A stretch of DNA of 64,000 nucleotides, from NCBI GenBank assembly GCA_023512345.1, contig JAILZT010000020.1, positions 1 to 64,000 of the forward strand. Direction: 5' to 3'. The notes under the pieces were generated by a model. It was not told where the DNA came from, made no database searches, and saw only the letters and a list, made by a program, of their open reading frames with translations. Made by a program: the position numbers and the translations under genes. Every line of letters begins with the position of its first letter. The first letter of the stretch is position 1. This DNA comes from Paenibacillus sp. (lineage in GTDB: Bacteria > Bacillota > Bacilli > Paenibacillales > Paenibacillaceae). This document shows positions 53,739 through 62,873 of this stretch, piece after piece.

Positions 53739-54917
53739 TCAAATCTTAAGTCGTGGCGAGAATAATAACCCCATCAGACCGAACGCTATGTATATACCAC
53801 CCATTAGCCCAAACACACCGCCGCCCCAACCATATTCCAGCAGTAAACCGCCGAGCCCAGGACCCACAATACTACCGGCACTATAATGAAAGGAAGACAC
53901 TACATTCGCGGCTGGAAGCAGGTTACGTGGTAAAATATCAGCTGCATAGGCTAGACCGAGTGAAAAGAAAGAGCCCACAAATCCGCCGGCAATCATAAGC
54001 AGTAAAAAAGTAATAGAGAAATGGTCTTTGGCCAGCGGCAGCAGTGTAAAAGCCAAGCCTCCAACCGTACCGCATATCATCAGTACTTTTTTACGCCCGA
54101 ACCGATCACTCCACAATCCAAGCGGAAGCTGCAGCAGCAATCCCCCTATTCCCGCAAAAGGCAGCAGTGCGGCTATTTGGTCTTTGCTATATCCAATGCG
54201 TAGTCCATAGACAGGAAAATTACTGTTCAAAGTTGCTTCCATATAACCGTATAAAAGGGCTGGAATTAAGGCATACCATGCAAGACTGTAACTGCGTCCA
54301 AAGCGCTTGGCTTGCCCTTCCCCGCTTTCTACTTTATCTGGACGAGAATTAGGCAGTTTAGTTACAGTAAGTATTAAAACCATTAGAAATAAAAAGGCTA
54401 GCGTTATAAAAGGAACCGATTGACCAAAATGCAACAGACTAATGCCCAACGGACCCAGACTGAATCCTAAACCATAAGACATCCCGTATAAAGAAAGATT
54501 ACGTCCGCGATGCTCCGGTGGTGTCATTAATAGAACCCATAGCTGGGCAGCATAATTAATAGCCGAGTCTCCAACACCTACTAACAGACGAAGGACAAAC
54601 CAGGCTTTTATTCCAGATATAACAGGGAACAACAGCAAACAGACTAGTACCAGACTTATACCGGAAGCAATCAGTTTTTTAAAGCCTATCGCTCCTAATG
54701 CACGTTCTGCAATTAAAGTCATAGCGAATGAACCGATATACAGGGAAGCCGCATTCAATCCATTTAGAGAAGAGGAGACCCCTTTTTGCTCCAAAATAAT
54801 GGACAGTACCGGAAGCAGCAGCCCTTGACTGAGTCCGGCGGATACAATAACAGTAATAAGAATAAAATAATTAAGCTTGCTATTACGATTAGCAGTTATA
54901 GATGCAAGACCTGACAC
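53739..54917 (-). CDS. MFS transporter
   Basis: 392 residues with 12 predicted helices; LNAASLYIGSFAMTLIAERALGAIGFKKLIASG after TM2 and GLWSDRFGRKKVLMI between TM8 and TM9 carry the MFS loop motif. A drug/metabolite exporter of the multidrug (YfnA/YwoG) type is likely; substrate unknown. The start is GTG 54917 with AGGGGG upstream. Confidence 0.88.
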   Translation of the reverse strand: MSGLASITANRNSKLNYFILITVIVSAGLSQGLLLPVLSIILEQKGVSSSLNGLNAASLYIGSFAMTLIAERALGAIGFKKLIASGISLVLVCLLLFPVISGIKAWFVLRLLVGVGDSAINYAAQLWVLLMTPPEHRGRNLSLYGMSYGLGFSLGPLGISLLHFGQSVPFITLAFLFLMVLILTVTKLPNSRPDKVESGEGQAKRFGRSYSLAWYALIPALLYGYMEATLNSNFPVYGLRIGYSKDQIAALLPFAGIGGLLLQLPLGLWSDRFGRKKVLMICGTVGGLAFTLLPLAKDHFSITFLLLMIAGGFVGSFFSLGLAYAADILPRNLLPAANVVSSFHYSAGSIVGPGLGGLLLEYGWGGGVFGLMGGIYIAFGLMGLLFSPRLKI

Positions 54918-55058
54918 GAATGAAATCCCCCTAGGTTAAACAATGGTTACACTCTTAGATCAATTGGCAAACACCCAACATTATAGTGGACAACCTCCTT
55001 CAAAACAAGAGATAATATATAGAAGTGACGGATTTTTCCTGGGAGGAATGTATGCTTC

Positions 55059-55976
55059 ATGAAATACGAATTGAAAATCGACGTCTCACCGGTGTATGAA
55101 CTAATCGACAGCTTCATGTTATATGTAACTAGGAAATGGATCTCTAATCTTGATATCGGACCGGATTGGGTTCGTGACGTGGAGAGCCGTATTCCTCCTC
55201 AAAAGGTAGCCGCCCTGCTCCAGGCAGCAGATTGGCCCTTCAATGATTACGATGTGTTGTACGCTTGTGCTTACAGCGGCGGTCCGGCATCCAGTGTGCT
55301 CCAATTCCTGGATGAGCTGGAGTCAGGTTCTATAGATGAATGGTATCAGCGGTTAGTCCCTTTTCTGCCAGAGTTTACGTTGGAGGAATGTTATAGGATC
55401 AAGAGCAACTACGCTCCTCTGCTTCGGTTGTGGCATGAACAATATTTCCGTCACGTGGAGAACCAAATGCTGCCGCTCTTAATTGAGGACGCAGCAGAGA
55501 AGAAAATGCTACAGAGCAAAATGGACCCTATTGCTTTAATTGAGTATGCCTCAGGCGGTGTTGTGATTGAGGATATTCCGGACTTGCAGACCATAGTTCT
55601 GCTGCCTACCGTACATAACCGCCCCATTAATACTTATTGCTTCTACAAAACTCTGATGCTGATCCAGTATCCGGTAGAGGTTCCTGTAGAAAATGAGGAT
55701 GAGCCTCCGACCGTGCTGTTACGAATGACCAAAGCATTGTCCGATCCTAATCGGCTCAAATTGCTTCGATATGTTGCCCATGAGCCAAAGTCATTGTGGG
55801 AAATGCAATCAGAGCTGAATCAATCGGGAGACATGCTGATGCATCATCTGATGATGCTGCGGGTAGCCGGACTGCTTCGTATTCATTTGCGAGATGAACA
55901 GAATGAACGGTTCAGTATTCGTCCGGATGGAGCCTCTGAGCTGCAAATGTTCCTCGAATCCTATATTCGTTTATAA
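55059..55976 (+). CDS. ArsR-type HTH regulator with long N-terminal domain
   Basis: 305 residues. The C-terminal about 90 residues form a winged helix of the ArsR kind: LLRMTKALSDPNRLKLLRYVAHEP, SLWEMQSELNQSGDMLMHHLMMLRVAGLLRI. The first about 210 residues (VRDVESRIPPQKVAALL...) are all-alpha, resembling Firmicute regulators that sense unknown signals. No Cys-rich metal site. Divergent from the MFS gene, which it may control. Confidence 0.82.
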   Translation: MKYELKIDVSPVYELIDSFMLYVTRKWISNLDIGPDWVRDVESRIPPQKVAALLQAADWPFNDYDVLYACAYSGGPASSVLQFLDELESGSIDEWYQRLVPFLPEFTLEECYRIKSNYAPLLRLWHEQYFRHVENQMLPLLIEDAAEKKMLQSKMDPIALIEYASGGVVIEDIPDLQTIVLLPTVHNRPINTYCFYKTLMLIQYPVEVPVENEDEPPTVLLRMTKALSDPNRLKLLRYVAHEPKSLWEMQSELNQSGDMLMHHLMMLRVAGLLRIHLRDEQNERFSIRPDGASELQMFLESYIRL

Positions 55977-56019
55977 TACTAATAAGAACAGCTATAGATA
56001 TAGATAAGGAGTGAGCGAA

Positions 56020-56778
56020 ATGAAATATTTGACTCAACAAGTAATCTTCGATCTGGACGACACACTGGTCCACTGCAACAAATATTTTGACCTCATTCTG
56101 GGCCAATATTTCGAGATGATGACCGACTGGTTCGCGGATTTTGGTCCAACCACAGCAGAATTCCGCAGCAAGCAAGTGGAAATTGATGTAGAAACCGTTA
56201 GCACAAGCGGTTTAGCCAGTGACAATTTCCCTAAATCTCTAATTGCGACATACCGCTTTTTCTGTACTAAATATAATCGTCCCGTTGAGAATTTTCAGGA
56301 GCAGCAGCTGATGAAGCTGGGGCTCAGTGTATACGATCAGGAAATCGAGGCTTACCCCGGCATGGTAGAAACCTTGGATACCCTGAAGCAAGAAGGTCAT
56401 CACCTATTTTTGTACACGGGTGGGGACGACACGATCCAGCAGCGCAAAATCGAACAAATGAAGCTGGACGCTTATTTTGATGATCGTATATTTATCCGCC
56501 AGCATAAAAATGTGGAATCTCTAGAGGAGATTCTGATACGTAATAAATTTGACCGTAAACGCACTTGGATGATCGGTAATTCCCTGCGTACCGATGTACT
56601 GCCTGCAGTTACTGCAGGGATTAACAGCATCTATTTGAAGCAGCAAAATGAATGGTTATACAATTTAATTGAACTGCAACGCGAAATGCAGCAGTCTGTA
56701 TTGACGATTTCCTCTATTACCGAGGTACCACCTGTTATCCGCTCCTCTGCACAGCAGCAGCACAAAAGTCACGGGTGA
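56020..56778 (+). CDS. HAD-superfamily hydrolase
   Basis: About 252 residues. Motif I QVIFDLDDTLVH (Asp nucleophile), motif II FLYTGGDD, motif III near the Lys of RQHKNV, motif IV WMIGNSLRTD. Cap is helical (C1). Probably a phosphatase of small metabolites. ATG 56020 has GGA 9 nt upstream; a GTG at 56011 is less likely. It follows the ArsR-like gene by about 45 bp. Confidence 0.82.
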   Translation: MKYLTQQVIFDLDDTLVHCNKYFDLILGQYFEMMTDWFADFGPTTAEFRSKQVEIDVETVSTSGLASDNFPKSLIATYRFFCTKYNRPVENFQEQQLMKLGLSVYDQEIEAYPGMVETLDTLKQEGHHLFLYTGGDDTIQQRKIEQMKLDAYFDDRIFIRQHKNVESLEEILIRNKFDRKRTWMIGNSLRTDVLPAVTAGINSIYLKQQNEWLYNLIELQREMQQSVLTISSITEVPPVIRSSAQQQHKSHG

Positions 56779-56875
56779 TTTATTCTAAGTCAGTGTTACA
56801 AAAGGCATATTCATCCTGTGTCCCAATGATTATACTGTTTTAGTTCAGTAGATATCATTTCGCAGGAGGGAATTT

Positions 56876-57613
56876 ATGAAGAAGAGCTTTAATTCAAAGT
56901 CGAACACGAACAACAAATATGCCATGCCTATGCTTACAGCAGTATTGGTAGTCGTTATTTTAGTAGGGGTTCTTGTACTCTTCAAGGACAGAATAAGCGG
57001 TGATACTTCTGCCTTGGATAGTTTGCCAAACTACACCGAAGTGAAAGGTAAAATTGTGGTCGATGGCCTGAAATATGAGAAACAGCCTCATCTTGGCAAT
57101 GCAGCTGCAACTGTAAAAGTTATTGAATTTGCGGATTTCAAATGCCCATCCTGTAAAAAGTGGACTGAGCAGTATATGGATCAATTCATCAAAGATTATG
57201 TAGACACAGGTAAAGTCGAGTTTTTCTTCATGAACTTCGCTTTTCTAGATCGGGACTCCTATCTGGCTGCCAGTGCGGGAGAGGCCATTTACAAACAAAG
57301 CAATGAAAAGTTCTGGGAATATGTCCACGAACTTTATGACAATCAAGGCGATGAGAGTAAAATATGGGCTACTGAGAAATTCATTCTGAAATTCGTTAAG
57401 AATAACATCGACGGCATCGATTTCGACCAGTTCGAGACCGACCTCAAGAACCAGACTTATATGTTCGACGTGAAAGAGGACTTTAAGATTGCCGGATCAT
57501 TCGGTGTGAACGGTACTCCACAATTCATGGTTAACGGTGTTCTGTTGAAAGACTCCTCCTACGAGAGCTTAACTGCTGCCATTGATGCCCAGTTAACTGC
57601 GGCGAGTAACTAA
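56876..57613 (+). CDS. DsbA/thioredoxin-fold membrane protein
   Basis: 245 residues. One N-terminal transmembrane helix (about 16-37) and a periplasm-side thioredoxin fold with the CPSC redox motif in ADFKCPSCKKW (about 87-90), and a cis-Pro region in GSFGVNGTPQFMVNG. Like BdbD, it would oxidise thiols of exported proteins; no BdbC partner is next to it. GGAGGG precedes the ATG. Confidence 0.88.
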   Translation: MKKSFNSKSNTNNKYAMPMLTAVLVVVILVGVLVLFKDRISGDTSALDSLPNYTEVKGKIVVDGLKYEKQPHLGNAAATVKVIEFADFKCPSCKKWTEQYMDQFIKDYVDTGKVEFFFMNFAFLDRDSYLAASAGEAIYKQSNEKFWEYVHELYDNQGDESKIWATEKFILKFVKNNIDGIDFDQFETDLKNQTYMFDVKEDFKIAGSFGVNGTPQFMVNGVLLKDSSYESLTAAIDAQLTAASN

Positions 57614-57630
57614 CTCTATCATACGCTAAG

Positions 57631-57676
57631 GGATGTCCCATAGCCATGTAGATGGCCTGGGACACCTCTATTTTTC
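57631..57676 (+). terminator. terminator after the DsbA-like gene
   Basis: Stem GTCCCATAGCCAT / ATGGCCTGGGAC with a short loop, followed by CTCTATTTTTC. A related hairpin lies at 57861. Confidence 0.8.
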
Positions 57677-57936
57677 AAGTTAAATACAACTAATCCCCTC
57701 CAAATTAGACTCACGAGTCAAACCAAGTGTATAAATACAACTTCCTGACTATCGATGGGCAGACTTGAGGTGTTAATGAGAAAGATAACTTATGGACTCT
57801 GTAGGTTAAAAGGGGGCGACGAGCGTCCTCTTACAAAAAACCTCACCATACAAATTAAATAGGGTGCCCCAAGCCATATAAATGGTCTAAGACACCTTAT
57901 CTTATAAGTGAAATTCAAATCATACTAAGTAACGCC
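57677..57936. other. intergenic stretch between dsbA-like gene and moaA
   Basis: No gene. It contains a second hairpin at 57861-57897 (AGGGTGCCCCAAGCCAT with ATGGTCTAAGACACCT), near the moaA end, likely its terminator on the minus strand. Confidence 0.55.
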
Positions 57937-58950
57937 TTAACCCCCGATATAAGACATTCCTATCTTCTTGCGGGTATGAGTCTGTGAAGCTCGTTCATCC
58001 GAATAACGATCTTCTCGCTGTTCCCAAATTGTGCGAATAGCAGCCAGCAATTCCAAATCTGTTGCCCCGCTGCGAATTCGATCCCGTAAATCATAACCTT
58101 GGTCTGCAAATAAACAGGTGAACATTTTACCATCAGAGGATAACCTAGCACGCGTACACGTTGAGCAAAACGATTCCGATACCGATGTAATAAAACCAAT
58201 CTCAGACTTACTGCCTTTGTATCGATACCGTTTGGCCACTTCCCCATAATAATTTTGCTCCACGGGTTCCATGGTATATTCAGCCTGCAATTGATTGAAG
58301 ATTTCTTGCTTCGAAACCACACTCTCCAGGTTCCATCCATTGTCATTTCCTACATCCATGAATTCAATGAAACAGAGTGTGACTCCATATTCCTTGAAGA
58401 AGGAAGCCATCGGCAGGATTTCCTGCTCGTTCATCCCCCTTCGCACCACCATATTCACTTTAATTTGAAACCCGATGCTGCGTGCATATTCTATATTTTC
58501 CAGAATAACCGAAGACTTTACTCCCCGCCCATTGATTGCTGCTAGAACCTTTGAATCAAGTGCATCCAGACTAACGTTTAACCGACGTAAACCCGCATCA
58601 TATAAATCCTGTGCTTGTGCGTTCAGCAGCATCCCATTAGTGGTTAATCCAATGTCTTCTATTCCTTCTAGATGAACAAGTCTTTGTATCAAATCCGCCA
58701 GATTACGGCGCATTAAAGGCTCCCCGCCAGTAAGGCGGATCTTCTTCACTCCAAGCGAAGCAAACAACTCTGCCAGTCGTGTAATCTCGTCAAAGGTCAA
58801 CTGCTCCTTTTCAGGTAAAAAAGCATAATCGTCCCCGAATATTTCCTTAGGCATACAGTATTGGCAACGTAAATTACAACGATCTGTGACTGAAATACGC
58901 AAATCGCGAATCGGTCTCAGCAGTTGATCCTTCAATAGTCCTGTTCCCAC
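57937..58950 (-). CDS. moaA: GTP 3',8-cyclase
   Basis: Radical SAM enzyme making 3',8-cyclo-GTP, first step of molybdenum cofactor synthesis. The N-terminal cluster is TDRCNLRCQYCMP (C-x3-C-x2-C), then the C-terminal cluster CSTCTRARLSSDGKMFTC. GTG 58950 has GGAGGG 9 nt upstream; the ATG at 58974 lacks one. Just downstream of narK, about 48 bp, so it supplies cofactor for the nar genes. Confidence 0.94.
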   Translation of the reverse strand: MGTGLLKDQLLRPIRDLRISVTDRCNLRCQYCMPKEIFGDDYAFLPEKEQLTFDEITRLAELFASLGVKKIRLTGGEPLMRRNLADLIQRLVHLEGIEDIGLTTNGMLLNAQAQDLYDAGLRRLNVSLDALDSKVLAAINGRGVKSSVILENIEYARSIGFQIKVNMVVRRGMNEQEILPMASFFKEYGVTLCFIEFMDVGNDNGWNLESVVSKQEIFNQLQAEYTMEPVEQNYYGEVAKRYRYKGSKSEIGFITSVSESFCSTCTRARLSSDGKMFTCLFADQGYDLRDRIRSGATDLELLAAIRTIWEQREDRYSDERASQTHTRKKIGMSYIGG

Positions 58951-58998
58951 GACTCTGATCCCTCCAGTTGACATTAACGCTGCAGCAACTTTTAAATA

Positions 58999-60501
58999 CT
59001 ATGCTGGGTCTCCTTGAGAGGTGATATCGCTAAATGTTCCTACATACCTTATCACTTCTCCTGTGGCATCCTTCACCGCATTGATGGTTAATAATTCAAG
59101 GAACTCCTCCCCACTTTTCCGACGGTTCCAGATCTCTCCCTGCCAATTCCCATGTTGCTTAATTGCAGCCCACATCTCCTCATAAAAGGCCAACTCCTGC
59201 TTACCGGATTGAAGCACACTTGGGTTTTTACCGAGTACCTCTTCTTCAGTGTAGCCTGTTAGCTTCGTAAAGGCTGGATTGACGGCATGAATTCGCGCAT
59301 TCGCATCCGTGACCATAATTCCCTGACCTGTGGAGCGGAAGACCTCTGAGGAAAGAGCTAATTTCTCATGATAATACAGCCATACCACAAGCACAAAGCT
59401 GGCAAACGAGACTTGGGACAAGGCCATAAATCCTATGGAATATTGACCGGTTATGGAGAAAATCAAAGCCAACATCAATGGTGGGAAAAAACCGCCCAAT
59501 CCACCCATCATCGAGACGATTCCGTTGGCGATCCCGGCCTGTTTATTCAAATACAGAGGAACGAGCTTGAAAATAACACCGTTTCCTAAACCGGCACACA
59601 TAGCAATAGTTAGACTCCCGACGGTATACAATCCAATGGACGGAGAGAAGGCCAGAATTATACCGGCTATGGTAAGACCCATAAATACACCCATTAATAA
59701 ATATAAAGGCTTAAACTTGTCGGCAAGCCATCCTCCAATAGGTCTCAGAAAGGTAGCTAGCGCAATAAAACCAGCTGTACGAATACCCGCATCTACTTTC
59801 GCCAGTTCAAAATGTGAGACCAGGAAATTCGGTAAATAGACTGTAAAAGCTACGAATGAGCCAAATGTAATAAAATAGAATATCGATAAAAACCATAACT
59901 TATCATTTTTATAAACCGCTTTCATTTGCTCAACAATTGGGGTTGTTACCTTCGGTTCATGACGATCACCTAAAAAGATGTTCAACCCTGCAAATATAAG
60001 CAACAGTACAAGATAAAGCTTAACGGTCATTGACCAGCCCAGTTGTGTAGCAATCAATGGTGCAATAAAGGTGGTAAGTGCCGTTCCTAAATTCCCTATG
60101 CCGTAAATCCCATTCACCAAGCCGAGCTTTTCCTTAGGATAATATTTGGGCAGTGAAGTCACGCCAACGGAAAACACAGCACCGCCAATCCCCAGAAACA
60201 ATCCACCAACCACTAAGTCAATATAAGAAGAAGCTGTACTAATGTAAAAGACCGGAAATAAAAGAAGAATAAAACTTGCCGAAAAAATAACCCTTGCACC
60301 TAAAATGTTAGCGTAATAGCCTAAAGGAATTCTTAAAATCGAGCCCAGGACGACAGGAACTGCTGTGACTATAGCAAGCTTCTCCGCCGGAATTTGAATA
60401 TCCTCCCGAATAAACGGAAGCAGCGCTGAAATAATTACCCATACCATAAAACCTACGATTAGATTCATCGTTTGCAGCGGTAATTGTAGCTTCCTGATCA
60501 T
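58999..60501 (-). CDS. narK: nitrate/nitrite transporter with C-terminal PAS domain
   Basis: 500 residues, about 100 longer than usual NarK. Residues 1 to about 390 are an MFS transporter (12 helices; IPLGYYANILGARV after TM2, GIYGIGNLGTAL nitrate-signature-like, and GNGVIFKLVPLYLNKQAG). From about 395 (SSEVFRSTGQGIMVTD) to the end is a PAS domain with NPAFTKLTGYTEEEVLGKNP and the PAC part GEIWNRRKSGEEF ... YVGTFSDIT. Seen directly: one open frame, no stop between. PAS domains sense redox or small ligands; the fusion could gate transport. The ATG follows AAGGTGATA. Confidence 0.9.
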   Translation of the reverse strand: MIRKLQLPLQTMNLIVGFMVWVIISALLPFIREDIQIPAEKLAIVTAVPVVLGSILRIPLGYYANILGARVIFSASFILLLFPVFYISTASSYIDLVVGGLFLGIGGAVFSVGVTSLPKYYPKEKLGLVNGIYGIGNLGTALTTFIAPLIATQLGWSMTVKLYLVLLLIFAGLNIFLGDRHEPKVTTPIVEQMKAVYKNDKLWFLSIFYFITFGSFVAFTVYLPNFLVSHFELAKVDAGIRTAGFIALATFLRPIGGWLADKFKPLYLLMGVFMGLTIAGIILAFSPSIGLYTVGSLTIAMCAGLGNGVIFKLVPLYLNKQAGIANGIVSMMGGLGGFFPPLMLALIFSITGQYSIGFMALSQVSFASFVLVVWLYYHEKLALSSEVFRSTGQGIMVTDANARIHAVNPAFTKLTGYTEEEVLGKNPSVLQSGKQELAFYEEMWAAIKQHGNWQGEIWNRRKSGEEFLELLTINAVKDATGEVIRYVGTFSDITSQGDPA

Positions 60502-60576
60502 CCAATATCACCTTTTCCAAGTAAAGTGAATGACAACTATGTGGATCCCCCAACTCTATTTTAGATGAATCCAACC

Positions 60577-60623
60577 AAAAAATAATAGGGATTCCCCCTT
60601 TATTCTCAAGAGGTAATCCCTAT
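60577..60623 (-). terminator. terminator of the nre operon
   Basis: On the minus strand ATAGGGATT pairs with AATCCCTAT, followed by TATTTTTT. The stem also contains TAGGG/CCCTA half-sites like the NreC box. Confidence 0.7.
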
Positions 60624-60631
60624 ATTCACCA

Positions 60632-61279
60632 TTAAAAATCAAACAGCTTCTTTCGAAGGGCATATTCTACCAGCTCTGGGCGGCTTTTCAATTGGAGTTT
60701 CTCCATAATCTTGGCTTTGTGTGCCTCAACCGTCTTTACCGATACAAACAACATTTCAGCAATTTCTTTGTTACCGTAGCCCTTAGCGATCAACGGTAAA
60801 ATTTCGGTCTCTCGGGTGGATAACAATTTGAAGGGATCCCCCTCGTTAGTCACCTGATCCTTTTTAATATAATCCCTGACTAGTGAGGTTGCCATTTGCG
60901 GATGAATATAAGTCCCGCCTTTGTACACCATTCGTATAGCAGACAGCAGCTCTTCGTCTGGTGCATTTTTCAATACGTATCCGGAAGCTCCGTTCTTAAG
61001 TACATGAAATAAATACTCTTCATCATCATACATCGTTAGCACGATAATTTTAGTCTCGGGATAATCAGTGCTTATTTTTCCGGTGGCTACCAATCCGCTT
61101 TCCCCAGGAGGCATGCTTAAATCCATCAACAGGATATCAGGATGATGTTTACCTACCATCAGATAAGCCTCCCTGCCATCAGCGGCTGTTGCCACAACCT
61201 CCATATCCGCCTGATAGTTTAGTATCATTGAGAATCCACTACGAACAACAGCATGATCGTCTACAATTACGATTTTCAT
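60632..61279 (-). CDS. nreC: NarL/LuxR-family response regulator NreC
   Basis: 215 residues. Receiver with phospho-Asp in ILLMDLSMPPG, Thr in IIVLTMYDDEE, Lys in ASGYVLKNAPDEE; C-terminal LuxR helix-turn-helix LSTRETEILPLIAKGYGNKEI, SVKTVEAHKAKIMEKL. It would activate nar genes under anoxia. Starts ATGA-overlapped with nreB. Confidence 0.92.
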   Translation of the reverse strand: MKIVIVDDHAVVRSGFSMILNYQADMEVVATAADGREAYLMVGKHHPDILLMDLSMPPGESGLVATGKISTDYPETKIIVLTMYDDEEYLFHVLKNGASGYVLKNAPDEELLSAIRMVYKGGTYIHPQMATSLVRDYIKKDQVTNEGDPFKLLSTRETEILPLIAKGYGNKEIAEMLFVSVKTVEAHKAKIMEKLQLKSRPELVEYALRKKLFDF

Positions 61280-62355
61280 TGAAGGGCTTCCTCCTCAATT
61301 CTTACCTCCGCCAACGGAATATACAGTTGAATGGTCGTTCCTTTCCCGAGTTCGGAGTTCAGAGTCAGTTGGCCATTCACAAGCTCTGACCGCTCTCGCA
61401 TCCCATAAAGCCCCAGACCAGTACCTTTGACTTCCCTAGAGTCTAGAGTAAAACCTACGCCCTCATCTTGGACAACCAGCTGCAAATACCCGTTACGTTC
61501 AAATAATTTGACATAAACTTGGTCCGTGTCTGCATATTTAAGCGCATTCAATACTGCTTCCTGGCAGACTCGGTACACCACAGTCTCAATCTCACTGGTA
61601 TAACGTGCCGCTGATAATTCTGCAGAAAAATGAATAAGTATGCCATAATTCTTCTCAATTCCTTTGAAATGGGAGCGGAAAGCTGCCTCCAAACCCAGAT
61701 CATCTAACGACGCTGGACGAAGTTCGACGGACAAATGACGAATATCATCCAGCAATCTTGTGATAGAAATCTCAGTTTGCTGTATTTTCCGTAGAACATC
61801 CTCATTCACGTTCATATATTTGATGACACGTAAATCAACCAGAGAACTAAGCAATTCTTGAGCCACACTATCATGCAATTCACGGGAAATGCGTTTACGC
61901 TCATCTTCCTGAGCCTTAATAATGTATTTCAGCATCTTCGTCTGGTATAACTTTTCCTGTGTCTGAAATTGCTTAGTTAGGTTAAGCAGCATTAATATGC
62001 GAGTTCCACTGATCTCATCAATGATATGATAACTTGCCGCATAAGGAACAATCCCTTGATCTCGCGTCTTTAAGTAAACCTGGAACGAGGAGAAGTCTTC
62101 CTTGGGACTGACCAAATAGCAATTACAGCAGGTCATAACTTCCTGTTCACTCGTATAACCCTGGCAGGATTGACATAGTGAATTTTTTTCGTTTTTGTAC
62201 ACCTTTTCGATTACATCAATATCTAGTATATTCTCAGCAGCCGGATTCATAGCCAAAACTTTACCATGATTATCAATAAAAAAGATAGCTTCAATACTAT
62301 TTTCATACATTTTACCCAAAAATAAGGTCAGTCGATCATCGGTGAGTGGAATCAT
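61276..62355 (-). CDS. nreB: oxygen-sensing histidine kinase NreB
   Basis: 359 residues. The N-terminal PAS has four cysteines in the spacing C-x2-C-x11-C-x2-C (CQSCQGY ... MTCCNCYL), matching the oxygen-labile [4Fe-4S] cluster of NreB. Then HisKA_3 with RKRISRELHDSVAQELL (phospho-His) and an HATPase domain ending DEGVGFTLDSREVKGTGLGLY. No membrane segment, so cytoplasmic. ATGA overlap with nreA. Confidence 0.93.
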   Translation of the reverse strand: MIPLTDDRLTLFLGKMYENSIEAIFFIDNHGKVLAMNPAAENILDIDVIEKVYKNEKNSLCQSCQGYTSEQEVMTCCNCYLVSPKEDFSSFQVYLKTRDQGIVPYAASYHIIDEISGTRILMLLNLTKQFQTQEKLYQTKMLKYIIKAQEDERKRISRELHDSVAQELLSSLVDLRVIKYMNVNEDVLRKIQQTEISITRLLDDIRHLSVELRPASLDDLGLEAAFRSHFKGIEKNYGILIHFSAELSAARYTSEIETVVYRVCQEAVLNALKYADTDQVYVKLFERNGYLQLVVQDEGVGFTLDSREVKGTGLGLYGMRERSELVNGQLTLNSELGKGTTIQLYIPLAEVRIEEEALQ

Positions 62356-62816
62356 TCCATTACCCTCTCCTTTACATAAAGGGAACCGAATTCAGGGCCA
62401 ATGTCCTCTTGAATCGAATGAAATAAAGCTTCAGTTAAAGCATTCTCCTGACGAAAGCCTATTAACAGTACTCCCATTACACGGTTATAGCTCCACAATG
62501 GCAATGCACCCAAACTTTGCAGACGTTCCGCCATGATAATAGGGTAATTGAATAAATCTTTGCTTCCAACATTCATTTTCACATTTTTCATAAGCAGGGG
62601 TTTCCCTGTTTTGAACACTACACCGGCAATCCCTTTGCCCGAATGAAGCACAATCCGTTTGTACCGGTTATTAATATTTCCAGAAGCGAATTGCCAAGTC
62701 AGGACAAACCGATCCTCTGCAGGCTGCACTAAGGCTACTGACACAAAATCCAAGCCAAATCGGCTGCGAAGGTTATCAATCTCTTTCTGGTAATTATACC
62801 TCGGTTCATCATTCAT
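62352..62816 (-). CDS. nreA: GAF-domain nitrate receptor NreA
   Basis: About 154 residues from ATG 62816 (GGGGAGTAAAGGGA upstream). One GAF domain: DFVSVALVQPAEDRFVLTWQFASGN, RIVLHSGKGIAGVVFKTGKPL, LGALPLWSYNRVMGVLLIGF. In staphylococci NreA binds nitrate and modulates NreB. Position between narI and nreB supports this. Confidence 0.88.
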   Translation of the reverse strand: MNDEPRYNYQKEIDNLRSRFGLDFVSVALVQPAEDRFVLTWQFASGNINNRYKRIVLHSGKGIAGVVFKTGKPLLMKNVKMNVGSKDLFNYPIIMAERLQSLGALPLWSYNRVMGVLLIGFRQENALTEALFHSIQEDIGPEFGSLYVKERVME

Positions 62817-62873
62817 TCCCTTTACTCCCCTGGATGAAGAAAAGAAGGCAGCCATCGCCTTCTTCTTCTGCCA

